A stretch of 29,456 bases of DNA from Prorocentrum cordatum (GCA_963575745.1 CAUYUJ010003924.1:45001-74456); one strand, 5' to 3'. Shown: positions 20,333 through 29,456, counted from the first letter of the stretch. A program made the numbers and translations. The notes: a model not told the origin generated them from the letters alone.

Positions 20333-21995
20333 CATGATCGACCCACGAACCCGGAAAGAAATCTAGAAATGTAAGGCATGGCAACGTTTCAAGGACACCT
20401 GATTGGGCGACGGGCACATGCAATGCTGAACGTATCGATCTTGATGTACTGTGCCGACGGCTGTGCTGTGCTACGCCGTGCTGAACTGCGATGTGCCATG
20501 CCGCGATTGTGCTCTGTATAGCGTTGTGGATCGAGTCCTCCCTGGCATCCGAGTCCTGACCGAACTGATCTGGATCTTAAGCCCGAGCTGCCTGAGCAGA
20601 TGGTAGCTGCCCCAGAACTAATCGACAGGGTAATCATGCCCTAGGATGACGCGCCGTCGGAACGTCCCAAGGGACGCGCCAGGCGACGTGCCAGAAGACG
20701 TGCCATTGGGCACGCACCGCGGGACGTGCCAAGGGGACGCGCTACGGAACGTGCCAATGGACGTGCCGCGGGACGTGCCAGGGGACGCGCCGCGCGACGT
20801 GCCAGGTGGACTCGCCACGGAACGCGCCAAAGAACGTGCCAAGGTGCAATGTTGAACGTATCGATCTTAATGTACCGTGCCGACGACTGGGCTGTGCTGT
20901 GCTACGCCGTGCTGAGCTGCGATGTGCCATGCTGCGATTGTGCTCTATATAGCGTTGTGGATCGAGTCTTCCCTGGCATCCGAGTCCTGACCGAACTGAT
21001 CTGGATCTTAAGCCCGAGCTGCCTGAGCAGATGGTAGCTGCCCCAGAACTAATCGACAGGGGGACATGCCAGGAGGACGCGCTGCGGAACGTCCCAAGAC
21101 ACGCGCCAGGCGACGTGCCAGGGGACGTGCCATGGGCACGCACCGCTGGACGTGCCAAGGGGACGCGCTACGGAACGTGCCAATGGACGTGCACCGCGCG
21201 ACGTGCCAGGGGGACTCGCCACGGGACGCTCCGCGGAACGTGCCAAGCAACATGCCAGGCTGCAATGCTAAGGGTATCGATATTGATGTACCGTGCCGAG
21301 GGCTGTGCTGTGCCTGGGCGACCTGGACACGTGAAACCACGCGTTTCGCTCAAGACGTTCTCAAACAGAAGAGAAGTAACACCACAAAAAAACACTCAAA
21401 ACACATAACACAAGAAACGAAAAAAAAAAAAAAACCACACAAAAAATAACAACGACCATAAAAATTCTCAATTTCTCAAAAGAATGGAAAACTCAAAAAA
21501 AAAAACAACAAAATCTCGATAAAAAGACCATCCTCATGCTAGACATCCGCCTGAGCAACCTGGACACATGCAAACGAGCGTCTCGATCGAGACTTCCTCG
21601 ACACATCCTCATGCTAGACATCCGCCTGGCCGACCTGGACAAGAGAAAACAAGCCTCTGGTTCGAGACATCCTCAACAAATCCTCATGCTTGACATCTGC
21701 CTGGGCAACCTGGAGGCGTGAAACCAAGCGTCTCGCTCGAGACATCCTCAAGACCTGGGCGCGTGTAAACAAACGTTTCACTTGAGAGATCCTCTGAATT
21801 CAGGTCCCCAGGAGAGGACGATCTATAACACAAAATAAGCGTCTCGCTCGAGACATCCTCAACACATTCCGAACATTAAGCGTTTCGCTCGAGACAGCCT
21901 CAAAAATAATTCCGCCGGCCTCCTTCAAACCGGTCATTTATCGCAAAATAATTCCGCCGGCCTCCTTCAAATCGAAACGGGGGGTAAACATCTGA
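20333..21995 (+). repeat. Composite repeat, copy C
   Basis: Head (20333-20635), minisatellite (20640-20845), second head (20847-21062), minisatellite (21062-21260), short third fragment (21260-21310), 75-bp satellite split by an A-rich insert, and a tail to about 21980. The tail carries a 25-bp direct duplication starting aataattccgccggcctcct (about 21905 and 21950). Copy D begins directly after it. Confidence 0.85.
21362..21532 (+). repeat. A-rich, T-poor tract 3
   Basis: About 165 A-rich bases sit inside a 75-bp unit. Copy A reads gacgttctcaacacatcctc without interruption at the same place (about 13384-13403), so the tract is an insertion relative to copy A. Confidence 0.8.
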
Positions 21996-22529
21996 CATGA
22001 TCGACCCACGAACCCGTAAAGGAATATAGACATGTAAGGCATTGCAACGTTTCAAAGACACCTGATTGGGCGACGGGCACATGCAATGCGGAATGTACCG
22101 ATCTTGATGTACTGTGCCGACGGCTGTGCTGTGCTACGCCGTGCTGAACTGCGATGTGCCATGCCGCGATTGTGCTCTATATAGCGTTGTGGATCGAGTC
22201 CTCTCTGGCATCCGAGTCCTCAGCGAAATGATCTGGATCTTAAGCCCGAGCTGCCTGAGCAGATGATAGCTGCCCCAGAACTAAATCGACAGGGGGAACA
22301 TGCCAGGAGGACGCGCCGCGGAACGTCCCAAGGGACGCGCCAGGCGACGTGCCATGGGACCTGCCATGGGCACGCACCGCGGGACGTGCCAAGGGGACGC
22401 GCTACGGAACGTGCCAATGGACGTGCCGCGGGACGTGCCAGGGGACGCGCCGCGCGACGTGCCAGGTGGACTCGCCACGGAACGCGCCAAGGAACGTGCC
22501 AAGGTGCAATGTTGAACGTATCGATCTTG
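21996..22529 (+). repeat. Composite repeat, copy D (truncated)
   Basis: Head (21996-22290) and minisatellite (22290-22507), then the first ~22 bases of a second head. Similarity to the other copies stops at 22529 after tcgatcttg, where LINE-derived sequence begins. Confidence 0.85.
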
Positions 22530-24300
22530 TGGCGCTGAGCCGCGAGCCCACAGGAGATCGCGCTCGGCGGCCCTGCCGCGAGGGGAAGCGCGCCATCTTT
22601 GAGACGCTCCGCAACCTCTGAGCTGGGCGGGCACATCTGCAGCCGAAAGGAGAGGAGCGACACGCGCATCGCGCGAAACTCCACCGCCGACGACGCAAGC
22701 CCAAGACCTGGAGCTCCAGCACGTCTGACCAAGGCGCAGAATCTCGGAGCGCGCCCCAAACCATGCGAGTGAGCCTCAGGGCCGATCGGGGTCCCAAGAT
22801 ACAGGGCCCACGAAACTACCGCGATCTGCGCGGCGTGGCCTCTGGAGTTCTCCAGGGCCGTGTCCAGTGTGTGAGCGCCCATGACGCTAGAAACGATGTT
22901 CTGACACTTCCGAAAATTCGAACAGAAGTTGGCGATCTCTTTCAAGAGCAGCAGACTCGGCATCGCAGACCCTAGGTCCTCGGAGGCACTGGCGAGCCCA
23001 AAGAGGAGGCCATCTGCGCGTGCCAAATCGATGCCAGCGCGTAGGGCACATCTGCGGCAAAGCCATCGTCGCGGGGGGGGCCCGTTGCCACGGCGCCAAC
23101 GAACACTGAGCCAAGACAACCTTGCTTCAGCCTCGAACAGATCTCAATCTCCCCAAGTCGCAGGCTGGCAAGAATGCTCTCATCACTGTTCTCATCATGC
23201 GCCATCTCGAAAAACCCACAAGGAAGGTCGGGAAGTTCATGAGGACCAACGCGCGTAACGACCAGGAGAGAGCAAGAGAAGGGAAGGCAGCAGAGAAGTC
23301 GGCGACGAAGAGCGAAACGAACTTCTCGCCGCGCACGCGCTGAGTAATGCCCCAGGTCTACGCGTGGACGACGTGCGCCAGCATGTCTCTACCCTTCGCC
23401 CAAGCATGGCGATCGTCATTCGGATGCGACCGGTTCGCAGTCGCACGCAACTTGATATCAGTGCTGTTCATGCTCATTGGTCGAGCCGCCGACGGATGTT
23501 TTAATATGTCAGAGCAACCAAGAGAGTCGCGAGTGTCCAAGCCACTGGGGAGAAAAACGAGCCAGCTCGATCGTATCTAAAAGGGGAGCGAGTGGGCCTG
23601 ATCTGTCAACGCTTTGAAGTATGCGCCATATAACAGCCGAGAGGCTTCATCGATCACCCAAACACAGTACAGCACCCAGTCGGGCCCGAGCAAGCCATGG
23701 TGACTTTTGAGGATGAGCTCGTACCGCGCGCTGCAGGGGGGGCGCCCGATCGATCCCTAGGGGGCCCTCGAGGATCTGAATGAGGGGGTTGCTCTCGCCC
23801 CAAAGGTTGGTGCCCGCCGAGGGGGCCTTGAAAATGTCGCGCCAGTAGCCCCCGAGAGCAGCGGCGGAACTTTCCCGAGCACTGCAAACATCTCCTGAGG
23901 AGTCGCGCACTGCGGCCAAGAGAATCCGTTCCCGGAAGCGCCTCCAGAGCTCTTGTTGTCGGCGGGCGAGGCGAGCAGCCGTCGGCCTCCTCGTCTCCTC
24001 ATCAACCTCAGCTTTCCCGATTTCCTGTTCCTCATCCTTGACATCTTGCAATGTAGAGCCTGCGCATGCCGGCGCAAACCTGCTAAGTGGATGCACCGCG
24101 GCAAGGCGGCATTGGAAATTCATCATCAGCCAGGGACTAGCAATGAACTGCAGCGCGAAGCCACCGTTCCTGACTGGGCCGAGGCGCGCGGAGGGCAGCG
24201 AGAGATCAATGGCGCTGCTCTTGAATAGTACGAGCGCCACGGGAAAGGAGAGCAGCGCGTGTTGCCTCGGCTGCTTCATAAAAGCAGTCCTTCGCATGAC
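22530..24300 (-). pseudogene. LINE reverse transcriptase remnant
   Basis: Blocks in order on the minus strand: AAALGGYWRDIFKAP (about 23870-23820); a CSGPTG block (about 23680) standing where GPDG is usual; RPMSMNSTDIK and KGRDMLAHVV (23483-23360, fingers); motif A in LFVADFSAAFPSL (about 23310-23270), with its catalytic Asp kept; motif B in SRLKQGCLGSVF (23136-23101); motif C as RADGLLF (about 23018-22998), where the usual second Asp is Gly; then YLGTPIGPEA (about 22801-22772) and SLLSFRLQMCPP (thumb). The C-terminus is cut at the repeat junction. Frames change between most blocks, and the motif C change would by itself abolish catalysis. Confidence 0.8.
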
Positions 24301-24439
24301 TCAATTTGTTCAAAACCAGGGCGACGGGATTTCACCGATGCGCGCGTCCAGAGATGTTTCGAACTCAGGGGGTCCAGCGATCCACGGGGCCATCGTCGGG
24401 AGCGAGGGGCGGGATGTGGGTAGGGTGGGGGGGGGATGA

Positions 24440-25220
24440 GCTTCGTGTGGCCAAGACGGTGATGTGGTCACTGAGCATGAAAGACTCTGGGGCCCCGATG
24501 GTGCTGGCCCTCGCAGAATTGTCCCGCGTGGGCCCAGCCAGGGGGGGGCGCAGTGTAGACGTGGTCGATCCTCGAAGCGTTATGCACCGCTTCCCAAAGC
24601 ATCCCGCGGCGAAGGTCATGGCCCTGGAAAATCTCCGCGACGGAAAAGAACAACTCGTCGAAAACCTTGGGCCGGGCAGATCCACCGGCGGACTACCCGG
24701 GACTATCACCCCGAAGATTGCCCTTTTACATCCAATGCAGAATTTAAGTCACCCGTTATCAGACAGCGCACAAACATCCCAGAGCCCGCAAGCCCGGTGC
24801 AGGCGAAAGAACCCGGCCGCAGCCGATCCAACGCTCAACTGAAAATCGGCATCGGGTCGCAAGTGTTAGGCATATGGGCGCTGTAAATCAAAGGATTCCC
24901 AGAGCCCCTAAGGAGAATGGATTTCAGGATCCGACCAACGATCACCACCTCGCGCCGGATTTCTTGGACGTGAGCAGCGAGCTTCGGAGAAACAGCTGCG
25001 ATGCATCCGCCCGCGCGGCAGGAGTCGTCGAAGAAGGAAACGCCGAACTTATGCGTGCGGAGCTCACGCTCCACTTCATTGATGTCACCTGCGTGACCGC
25101 GTGTCTCCTGTGATGTTTTTTGTAAGATGTCTTTAGTACCTGCACGTATTTGAGGTACTTGCGAGCAGCAAGAGGGTTCGAAGACCGCACCGACCTCATC
25201 GGCGCCCGACGGTTCCACGC
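24440..25220 (-). pseudogene. LINE endonuclease (APE/EEP-type) remnant
   Basis: This domain would nick target DNA for target-primed reverse transcription. Visible blocks: QETRGHAGDI (about 25110-25080), whose Glu is the conserved metal-binding residue of the family; HKFGVSFFDDSCRAGGCIAA (about 25060-25000); REVVIVGRILKSILL (about 24960-24910); then, after a frame change, SRIDHVYTAPPPGW (about 24575-24534); and, after another, MLSDHITVLA (about 24478-24450), whose SDH is the catalytic Asp-His pair near the domain's C-terminus. Key residues survive but the frame does not. The middle part (24600-24830) is poorly recognisable. Confidence 0.75.
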
Positions 25221-25639
25221 GCGTGCCGAAAAAGCAAGAGCAAAAAGGAAATAGTCCATGCCATTCACCACCACATCGTCACTCAACGAAGAGAGGGGCC
25301 GCTGCCGACGCCGACCCGCATCGCCGTCTGGGCATCAGCCAACGGTGGCCCCCAACGCTGCTGCGAACCGCAGGCAGCGCGCGCGATTCGTGAACGCCCG
25401 CTGGGTGTGAGGGGGAGATGGCGAGGGCGGAAGTGAACAGCAAAGACCATTCAAGCAGTGTGGTTCAGCGCCGAAAGGGGCGCCGCAACAGGACCTGTGC
25501 TGCGCTCTCAAGCTCTGCTGCATGCTTAGCGATGCCAAACTCAAGCAAAGCGTCGCGATCTATCTCTGTTGAGACGACCCCTTGCTCGTTGGCCGAAATG
25601 TGGACATGTTGCGCTGGACCGTGCGGGCCCCGAATCACG

Positions 25640-26653
25640 TAAACGCAAACCCTGGGCCCAGAGCTCCCGACCTAAAACCCGGGGGGGCCGAACAAGGTCC
25701 ACAATGAGGCTGCGCGCCCGGCCTAGAACAAGAAAAGCCTGGCGACCGTTGAAATCGAGGTCGCGGCGGAGTCTCACATATGGGTGTGGGTCAGGGCGTT
25801 GCCACGGCCCGTTCTGCGCATTGCAGTTGTCGTGGAAGGTCGACGCTGCACGAGGAGTCCCGAAGTTCAGCGTGATGTTTTGATTAATGTCGAATGCACC
25901 TACTACGGTCTTCTGGGCATTGCGGCACGCGCTGCCAATGGCCCTCAAGACGGCGACACACATCTTCCGAGGGGGTCCTACGATGACGAGCTTGCAAGTC
26001 TGGTCCTGCGCCTGAGCCAGCCGATCAACAGAATACCACGCGGACGCACTCGACAAAGCAGGCGGAATCGCACTCGACATGGTGTCGAAGACAAGCTTCT
26101 CCGCTGCACTCTGCCGGCAAAATCCTTCAAGGATATCTCACTCGCTTCCATCTTCATCTGGATGGCGTTGTCCTGGCTGTCAATCGCCAACTCTCAGAGC
26201 GGGTAGTGGCCTGGAATTGTGCAGTGAACTCCGAGCTCATGATCTGCATGCAGTGGTCCACAAGCGAGGTGGAAACCATATTCTGGAGCTCCTGATGTCG
26301 TGTGGTGTACTCCCGAGTCATCAGCGCCATCTGATCCACAAGCTGAGAACACCTCTCCACTGATCGCGTCCACCCTATCTTGATCACATCAATGTCCAAA
26401 TGCTGATCCGTAACGGCCTGACGGAGAGAGAGGGAGAGAGAGTCTCGATGTTGCCAATGAGTGTGTCAATCTTCTGGCTGGTCGTCGCCGAACGTGTCGA
26501 AGAATGTGGTCGGCCATGCGGTCGCGATGGCGAAGCGGAGCGAGACCTGCCAAGCGAGCTCGAGGAGGGATGCTCTCGCCGACGACGCCCGTGGCCTCTA
26601 GCAACGGACGGCTCCTCAGAAAAGCGAAAGCGCCGGCCTTTGCGGCCACCCAT
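25640..26653 (-). pseudogene. LINE N-terminal region (ORF1-like / pre-endonuclease)
   Basis: Pieces in three frames: MGGRKGRRF then a basic SRSASPSRPHGRPHS stretch (26653-26400); a possibly helical stretch containing RSVERCSQLVDQMALMTREY (26360-26200); and a region with KLVIVGPPRKMCVAVLRA and GTPRAASTFHDNC (26010-25830), followed by RLRRDLDFNGRQAFLVLGRA (about 25770-25700). The PPRK...TPRAASTF...RDLDF pattern resembles the region before the endonuclease in dinoflagellate LINE proteins as I recall them. Its role there (perhaps nucleic-acid binding) is inferred. Frameshifts separate the pieces. 25230-25640 shows only weak coding traces. Confidence 0.6.
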
Positions 26654-27120
26654 CGTTCTGGCAACGGAAGCAACATCGCAGTTGAAGGGGCCCTGGGACA
26701 CACAAATAAATACACACAAATAAAAAGACCCCCTATATTTTGATATATTTTCTGGGTTTTTGTCTTCCCGCCCAATTCCCACATTTCCCAAAATTTTCTT
26801 GGGAATCGACGAGACATTGTGTTTGTGTGTTTTTCTCCCCCTCCTGAGCAGTGTCCTCGCAGGACCTCGGCACTTGGAGTGCTCTGGTGGCAAGAGCAGG
26901 CCCGACCTCTGCGTGCGGTGTCCGGCTGGCGAGGGCGGGTCCGGGGCTGACCCCGGCCAGCGGCCTCGGCAAGTGTCCTCCTTGAGCCGGAATGGCTGCG
27001 GACCGACCTCGACGCGGGCTCCTGACGCTGCGCGGATCGTTCGACCCTGGAGGATCGGCCGTTTCCGAAGCGTGAGATCGTTAAACGTCGCCATCTTCTG
27101 AGTCGCCGGCTGCGTTTTTT
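26654..27120. other. Sequence upstream of the LINE
   Basis: On the minus strand the frame stays open from 27325 into the LINE start, but its composition changes and no motif is recognisable. It may be the LINE 5' UTR or flanking DNA. 26700-26780 is AT-rich. Confidence 0.3.
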
Positions 27121-27128
27121 GTGGAACG

Positions 27129-27150
27129 CCAGCGGCGGGGCCGCCGACAG
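27129..27150. repeat. GC hairpin, copy 1
   Basis: ccagcggcgg-gg-ccgccgacag pairs at 7 of 10 positions. It is related to the hairpins at 27374 and 28010. Confidence 0.6.
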
Positions 27151-27373
27151 TCGACCCGATGCATGCCTCCCATACGATCGACGCTGATCGACGAGACTTC
27201 GACGCCAACTCGACGCTTGTCGGCGCTAGGTGCCGCCAGGTCCGCGCGATCTCATCGGTTACCAAGAGGCTAGCTATTCTTGAAATAGGAAAGCGCTTGA
27301 AATGGATTTGGATATGGATGCCCAAGAATATATACTTTCAGCGGCCGGCGTGTCAATGGGCTATCGTTGAACG

Positions 27374-27395
27374 CCAGCGGCGGGGCCGCTGCTGG
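27374..27395. repeat. GC hairpin, copy 2
   Basis: ccagcggcgg-gg-ccgctgctgg pairs at 9 of 10 positions. Upstream gaacgccagcggcggggccg is identical to copy 1. Confidence 0.7.
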
Positions 27396-27587
27396 TCGCG
27401 ACGGCACGAACCCTCCGTGTGCTCGGCCTCGGTGTTAGGCCCCCGACAGCGAGTCCTCACGCTCCTGGGCGGGGCGGGGCTGTCGGAGCCCCATCGGCGG
27501 TCCATGGGCGATTGGGGGTCGATGCGTTGACCTTGTGCCTGCCGCCCCCTGACGTGGCTCCTGAGAAGCGGCTCGATTCTAGGAACA

Positions 27588-27760
27588 AGGAGAGGCGACA
27601 CTAAAACACCACGGCGAGGAGATGCGAGGAGGCAAGGGGGGTCTCCCTGGTGGTGGTCCCCCCCTCTCGCTCGAGACATACCCAGCCTCCAGCTCGCGGA
27701 GGCATCGTGGACCTCCTCGCTAGAGGTGGGCCCCCTGGTGGTGTTGGTGTCGCTTCTCCT
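27588..27760. mobile_element. Small foldback element
   Basis: aggagaggcgacac...aacaccac (27588-27612) is matched in inverted form by gtggtgttggtgtcgcttct and on (27738-27760), with a 2-bp length difference. No frame of note and no target-site duplication was identified. Confidence 0.55.
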
Positions 27761-28009
27761 CCATCCTCTCTCCTATCCAAACTCCCGACGTCGTGATTTT
27801 TTCAAGGCGTCGAACCCGGAGGTCTGGATCCCTTCCTGGGACCAGCTTTCCATCCTGAATTGTTTTTTGACGGTCCCGAGGCCATGCAAAGGCCCCCGGA
27901 GGCCGAAGATAGAGAGAAAAACTCCCGTCGTGACTTTGTCACAACCCGAGGGCGTCTGGTCTGTCGCTGCTTTTGATCAGCGCACGCAGTCTCATCCATC
28001 GCTGCGACG
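27761..28009. other. Unassigned spacer
   Basis: Holds two similar segments, aactcccgacgtcgtgattt (27780) and aactcccgtcgtgacttt (27919), and a small hairpin gtgac-ttt-gtcac. No gene is recognised. Confidence 0.4.
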
Positions 28010-28031
28010 CCGGCGGCGGGGCCGCCGCCGG
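28010..28031. repeat. GC hairpin, copy 3
   Basis: ccggcggcgg-gg-ccgccgccgg is a perfect 10-bp stem with a 2-nt loop. Relative to copy 2, stem position 3 changes from A-T to G-C with pairing kept. Confidence 0.75.
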
Positions 28032-28040
28032 TCGCCACGC

Positions 28041-28235
28041 CTTGAGCAGGGACCGACCGTCCCGGCATTCCTATAGTCATACCACGAAATGTTCTTCGAA
28101 CCCCCAAGAAGTTTTAATTACAAAAACAATGTTCTTAGAACATAAACCCGATGTGATAAAACAAGACAGACTCCGCCAGACATGTTCTAAAAACATTTCG
28201 TGGAAACCACAGGAAGGTCCTTAGAACATTGTTTG
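28041..28235. mobile_element. Dispersed repeat copy 2 within an inverted-repeat element
   Basis: 28041-28103 matches 9646-9708. Two perfect 12-bp inverted repeats lie here: ccacgaaatgtt (28082-28093) with aacatttcgtgg (28192-28203), and aaacaatgttct (28124-28135) with agaacattgttt (28223-28234). They interlock rather than nest. The motif gttctta/ttagaac recurs. Confidence 0.65.
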
Positions 28236-28435
28236 GTGGGGCTATAGGCGAGCCAAGACGCTTCGCCGCTGCTTGAACGACACGAACCCTTCGTGTGCCC
28301 GGCCACTTGACTTCCGCCAGGCAGCCGAGGCGCCTCCAGGGCGTCCAGCGTGGGGTGCCGCGGCCCGCAGTGGCCGCGGGCGAGCAGGAGCGCCCGTGCA
28401 GCCTGCCGCGGCACGGCCACCGGGGGGTGGCTGCG
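28236..28435. other. GC-rich spacer, no gene seen
   Basis: cacgaacccttcgtgtgccc (near 28277) resembles cacgaaccctccgtgtgctc near 27405, so the two neighbourhoods share more than the GC hairpin. Confidence 0.4.
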
Positions 28436-28592
28436 CTTAGGTCGGGCATGTCCTCCCACAGGCGGATTCTGGGCAGAAAAAAACGTCAAAAGAAACTCCA
28501 AAGTAGTCAGACATAGCAGAACATCGTCCCCTGACTTTTATTTTGTACTATTTGGGCTTAGTCCGCCTGTGGAGGGACAGGCCCGACTTAAG
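28436..28592. mobile_element. MITE-like element with ~35-bp inverted ends
   Basis: The left end starts cttaggtcgggcatgtcctc and runs through cccacaggcggatt (28436-28470). The right end is its inverted match (about 28557-28592), with roughly four in five positions identical. The flanks gctgcg (28430-28435) and gctacg (28593-28598) differ at one position and may be a target-site duplication. The interior is only about 85 bp and AT-richer. Confidence 0.7.
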
Positions 28593-28637
28593 GCTACGAA
28601 GGCGATCTTCGAGGTTCGAGGTTCTCGGACGTTCTCT

Positions 28638-28738
28638 CGGGCGGGTGGTGATGGGGGGGACCTAATACATGGGGGGTCAAGAAATGGGCCCTGTCTTCAC
28701 CACCCCCATGTAGATCACGCCTCATCACCACGTGCCCG
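28638..28738. repeat. Foldback repeat (~42-bp arms)
   Basis: cgggcgggtggtgatggggg through catggggggt (28638-28677) pairs with the inverted caccacccccatgtagatca through gtgcccg (28698-28738). The loop is about 20 nt. Confidence 0.6.
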
Positions 28739-29211
28739 ATGTCGTGGGTTCTCAGCGGTCTTCCGGCCTCGGGGTGCTCTCCAACAGTCAGCTGCGCCTA
28801 GCCGATCGCGTTCCAGGGGTGCCCGGATCGTCCCGAACGGCCGCTGGAGAGCCGATTTAGGACCCGAACACCACTGCGGGGGCAGCAAGCGACCACAACC
28901 ACATCAAGAACACACCCAGGGTGATTTCTTGCGCATGCCAACAATCGTCAGAACACCAGAGCCAGATTAATGCTGGTTGTGGTCAATGTGGCGTCCCAGG
29001 ACCACAACCAAAGTGTTCATGTCGAGGTCAGTGGGTTCTTCCCCGATGGGCCCTCCCGAAGAATCCACCTGGTTTTGGTTGTGTTTCTTGGTTGTGCCCG
29101 GAGGGGGCAGGGCTCATTCGATTTCGATTTCGACGACCTCCTCTTGCAGTACAGGTACCCTGCCACCTTCGTCACCGCCGTGGGCGAGGTTGCTATCACT
29201 CAGGCTTAGTG
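28739..29211. other. Unassigned region with gaccacaacc repeats
   Basis: gaccacaacc/ggttgtggtc occurs near 28889, 28973 (inverted) and 28999. A 79-residue plus-strand frame (28970-29209) is not recognised. Confidence 0.35.
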
Positions 29212-29456
29212 GGCAACAACGTTGAGATAATCGCGCTGTTTGCCTATGCCGGCACGGCCATCTCTGAGACAACTGTCGTTAATTCTTTTGCGCTGATCGA
29301 TTGCGGTCCAGGTCTCAATTGTCCAATGGAGGCCTTACTTGCCTGCCGATTTCCGCCGATTCGACTTCTTCCGACTTGGCTGCCGATTTCCGCCGATCCG
29401 TCGTCGTCATCGTCGTCGTCGTCCTGCTCCTCCCGTGGGGACGGGCATCGTCGTTG
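29212..29456 (+). other. Open frame running off the window edge (weak)
   Basis: The plus frame starting GNNVEIIALFAYAGTAISET stays open for about 81 codons to the window end. The last ~25 codons are a (CGT)n microsatellite (about 29400-29430), and ctgccgatttccgccgat occurs twice (29346 and 29382). No family is recognised. Confidence 0.25.

Larger units (their letters stand above)
22530..26653 (-). mobile_element. Degenerate LINE-type (non-LTR) retrotransposon
   Basis: On the minus strand, an N-terminal region, an APE-like endonuclease and a reverse transcriptase occur in the order usual for LINEs over about 4.1 kb. The reading frame changes at least ten times between recognisable blocks, so the element cannot make its protein. 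The putative start is the ATG at 26653 (MGGRKGRRF), followed by a basic Ser/Arg-rich stretch. The RT C-terminus after the thumb region, the 3' UTR and any tail are missing; the element ends at the junction with composite copy D. Assignment to a dinoflagellate-type LINE rests on remembered family patterns. Confidence 0.8.

Noticed and set aside
19581-20366. 261-codon plus-strand frame crossing the CTC tract
   Set aside because: Starts in the composite tail, passes through two simple repeats and ends in the next composite copy; no domain is seen.
22263-22621. Arg-rich plus-strand frames in composite repeats
   Set aside because: They translate the gacgtgcca minisatellite and recur wherever it occurs.

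Overview
This window looks like nuclear DNA of a dinoflagellate (moderate confidence). It is GC-rich, crowded with tandem and inverted repeats, and almost free of intact genes. The two protein-coding signals I can identify both fit that group: a laminin-G-like (concanavalin A-fold) exon, and a LINE-type retrotransposon whose reverse transcriptase carries a YLG-x-x-IGP block that I recall from dinoflagellate LINEs. I found no rRNA, tRNA, CRISPR, plasmid or bacterial operon signal, and no full spliced-leader copy.

Layout: 1-780 holds short degenerate repeats and an array of small hairpins with one constant loop and different stems. 778-3137 is a ~178-bp satellite whose left and right parts face opposite ways around a foldback element (1197-2012); rearranged pieces of that element recur at 3355-3690 and 3832-3870. 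3871-6210 is a 90-bp satellite with a large inverted (TG)n/(CA)n symmetry. 6422-7345 is a ~131-bp satellite. 7371-7594 is a MITE-like element. 7595-9005 is GC-rich sequence of unknown nature. 9175-12540 is built from short GC-rich repeats, mainly CAAGAGGCCCC-type.

12598-22529 carries four copies of a composite repeat (A to D: head block, GACGTGCC minisatellite, 75-bp satellite, conserved tail). Between copies A and B lie the laminin-G exon (14293-14914, minus strand), an A-rich tract, a 1.1-kb CA-rich microsatellite and a duplicated CTC tract.

22530-26653 (minus strand) is a heavily frameshifted LINE. In 5' to 3' order it has a basic N-terminal region, a PPRK...AASTF region, an endonuclease/exonuclease/phosphatase domain with QET and SDH motifs, and a reverse transcriptase with recognisable motifs A, B and C. 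It stops abruptly at the edge of composite copy D. 27100-28740 contains several small hairpin or foldback elements.

Functionally this is a repeat-dominated intergenic region. The laminin-G exon is the only candidate for a working gene piece; the LINE is dead in its present form. The most unusual structures are the constant-loop/variable-stem hairpin array and the composite repeat with inserted A-rich tracts.
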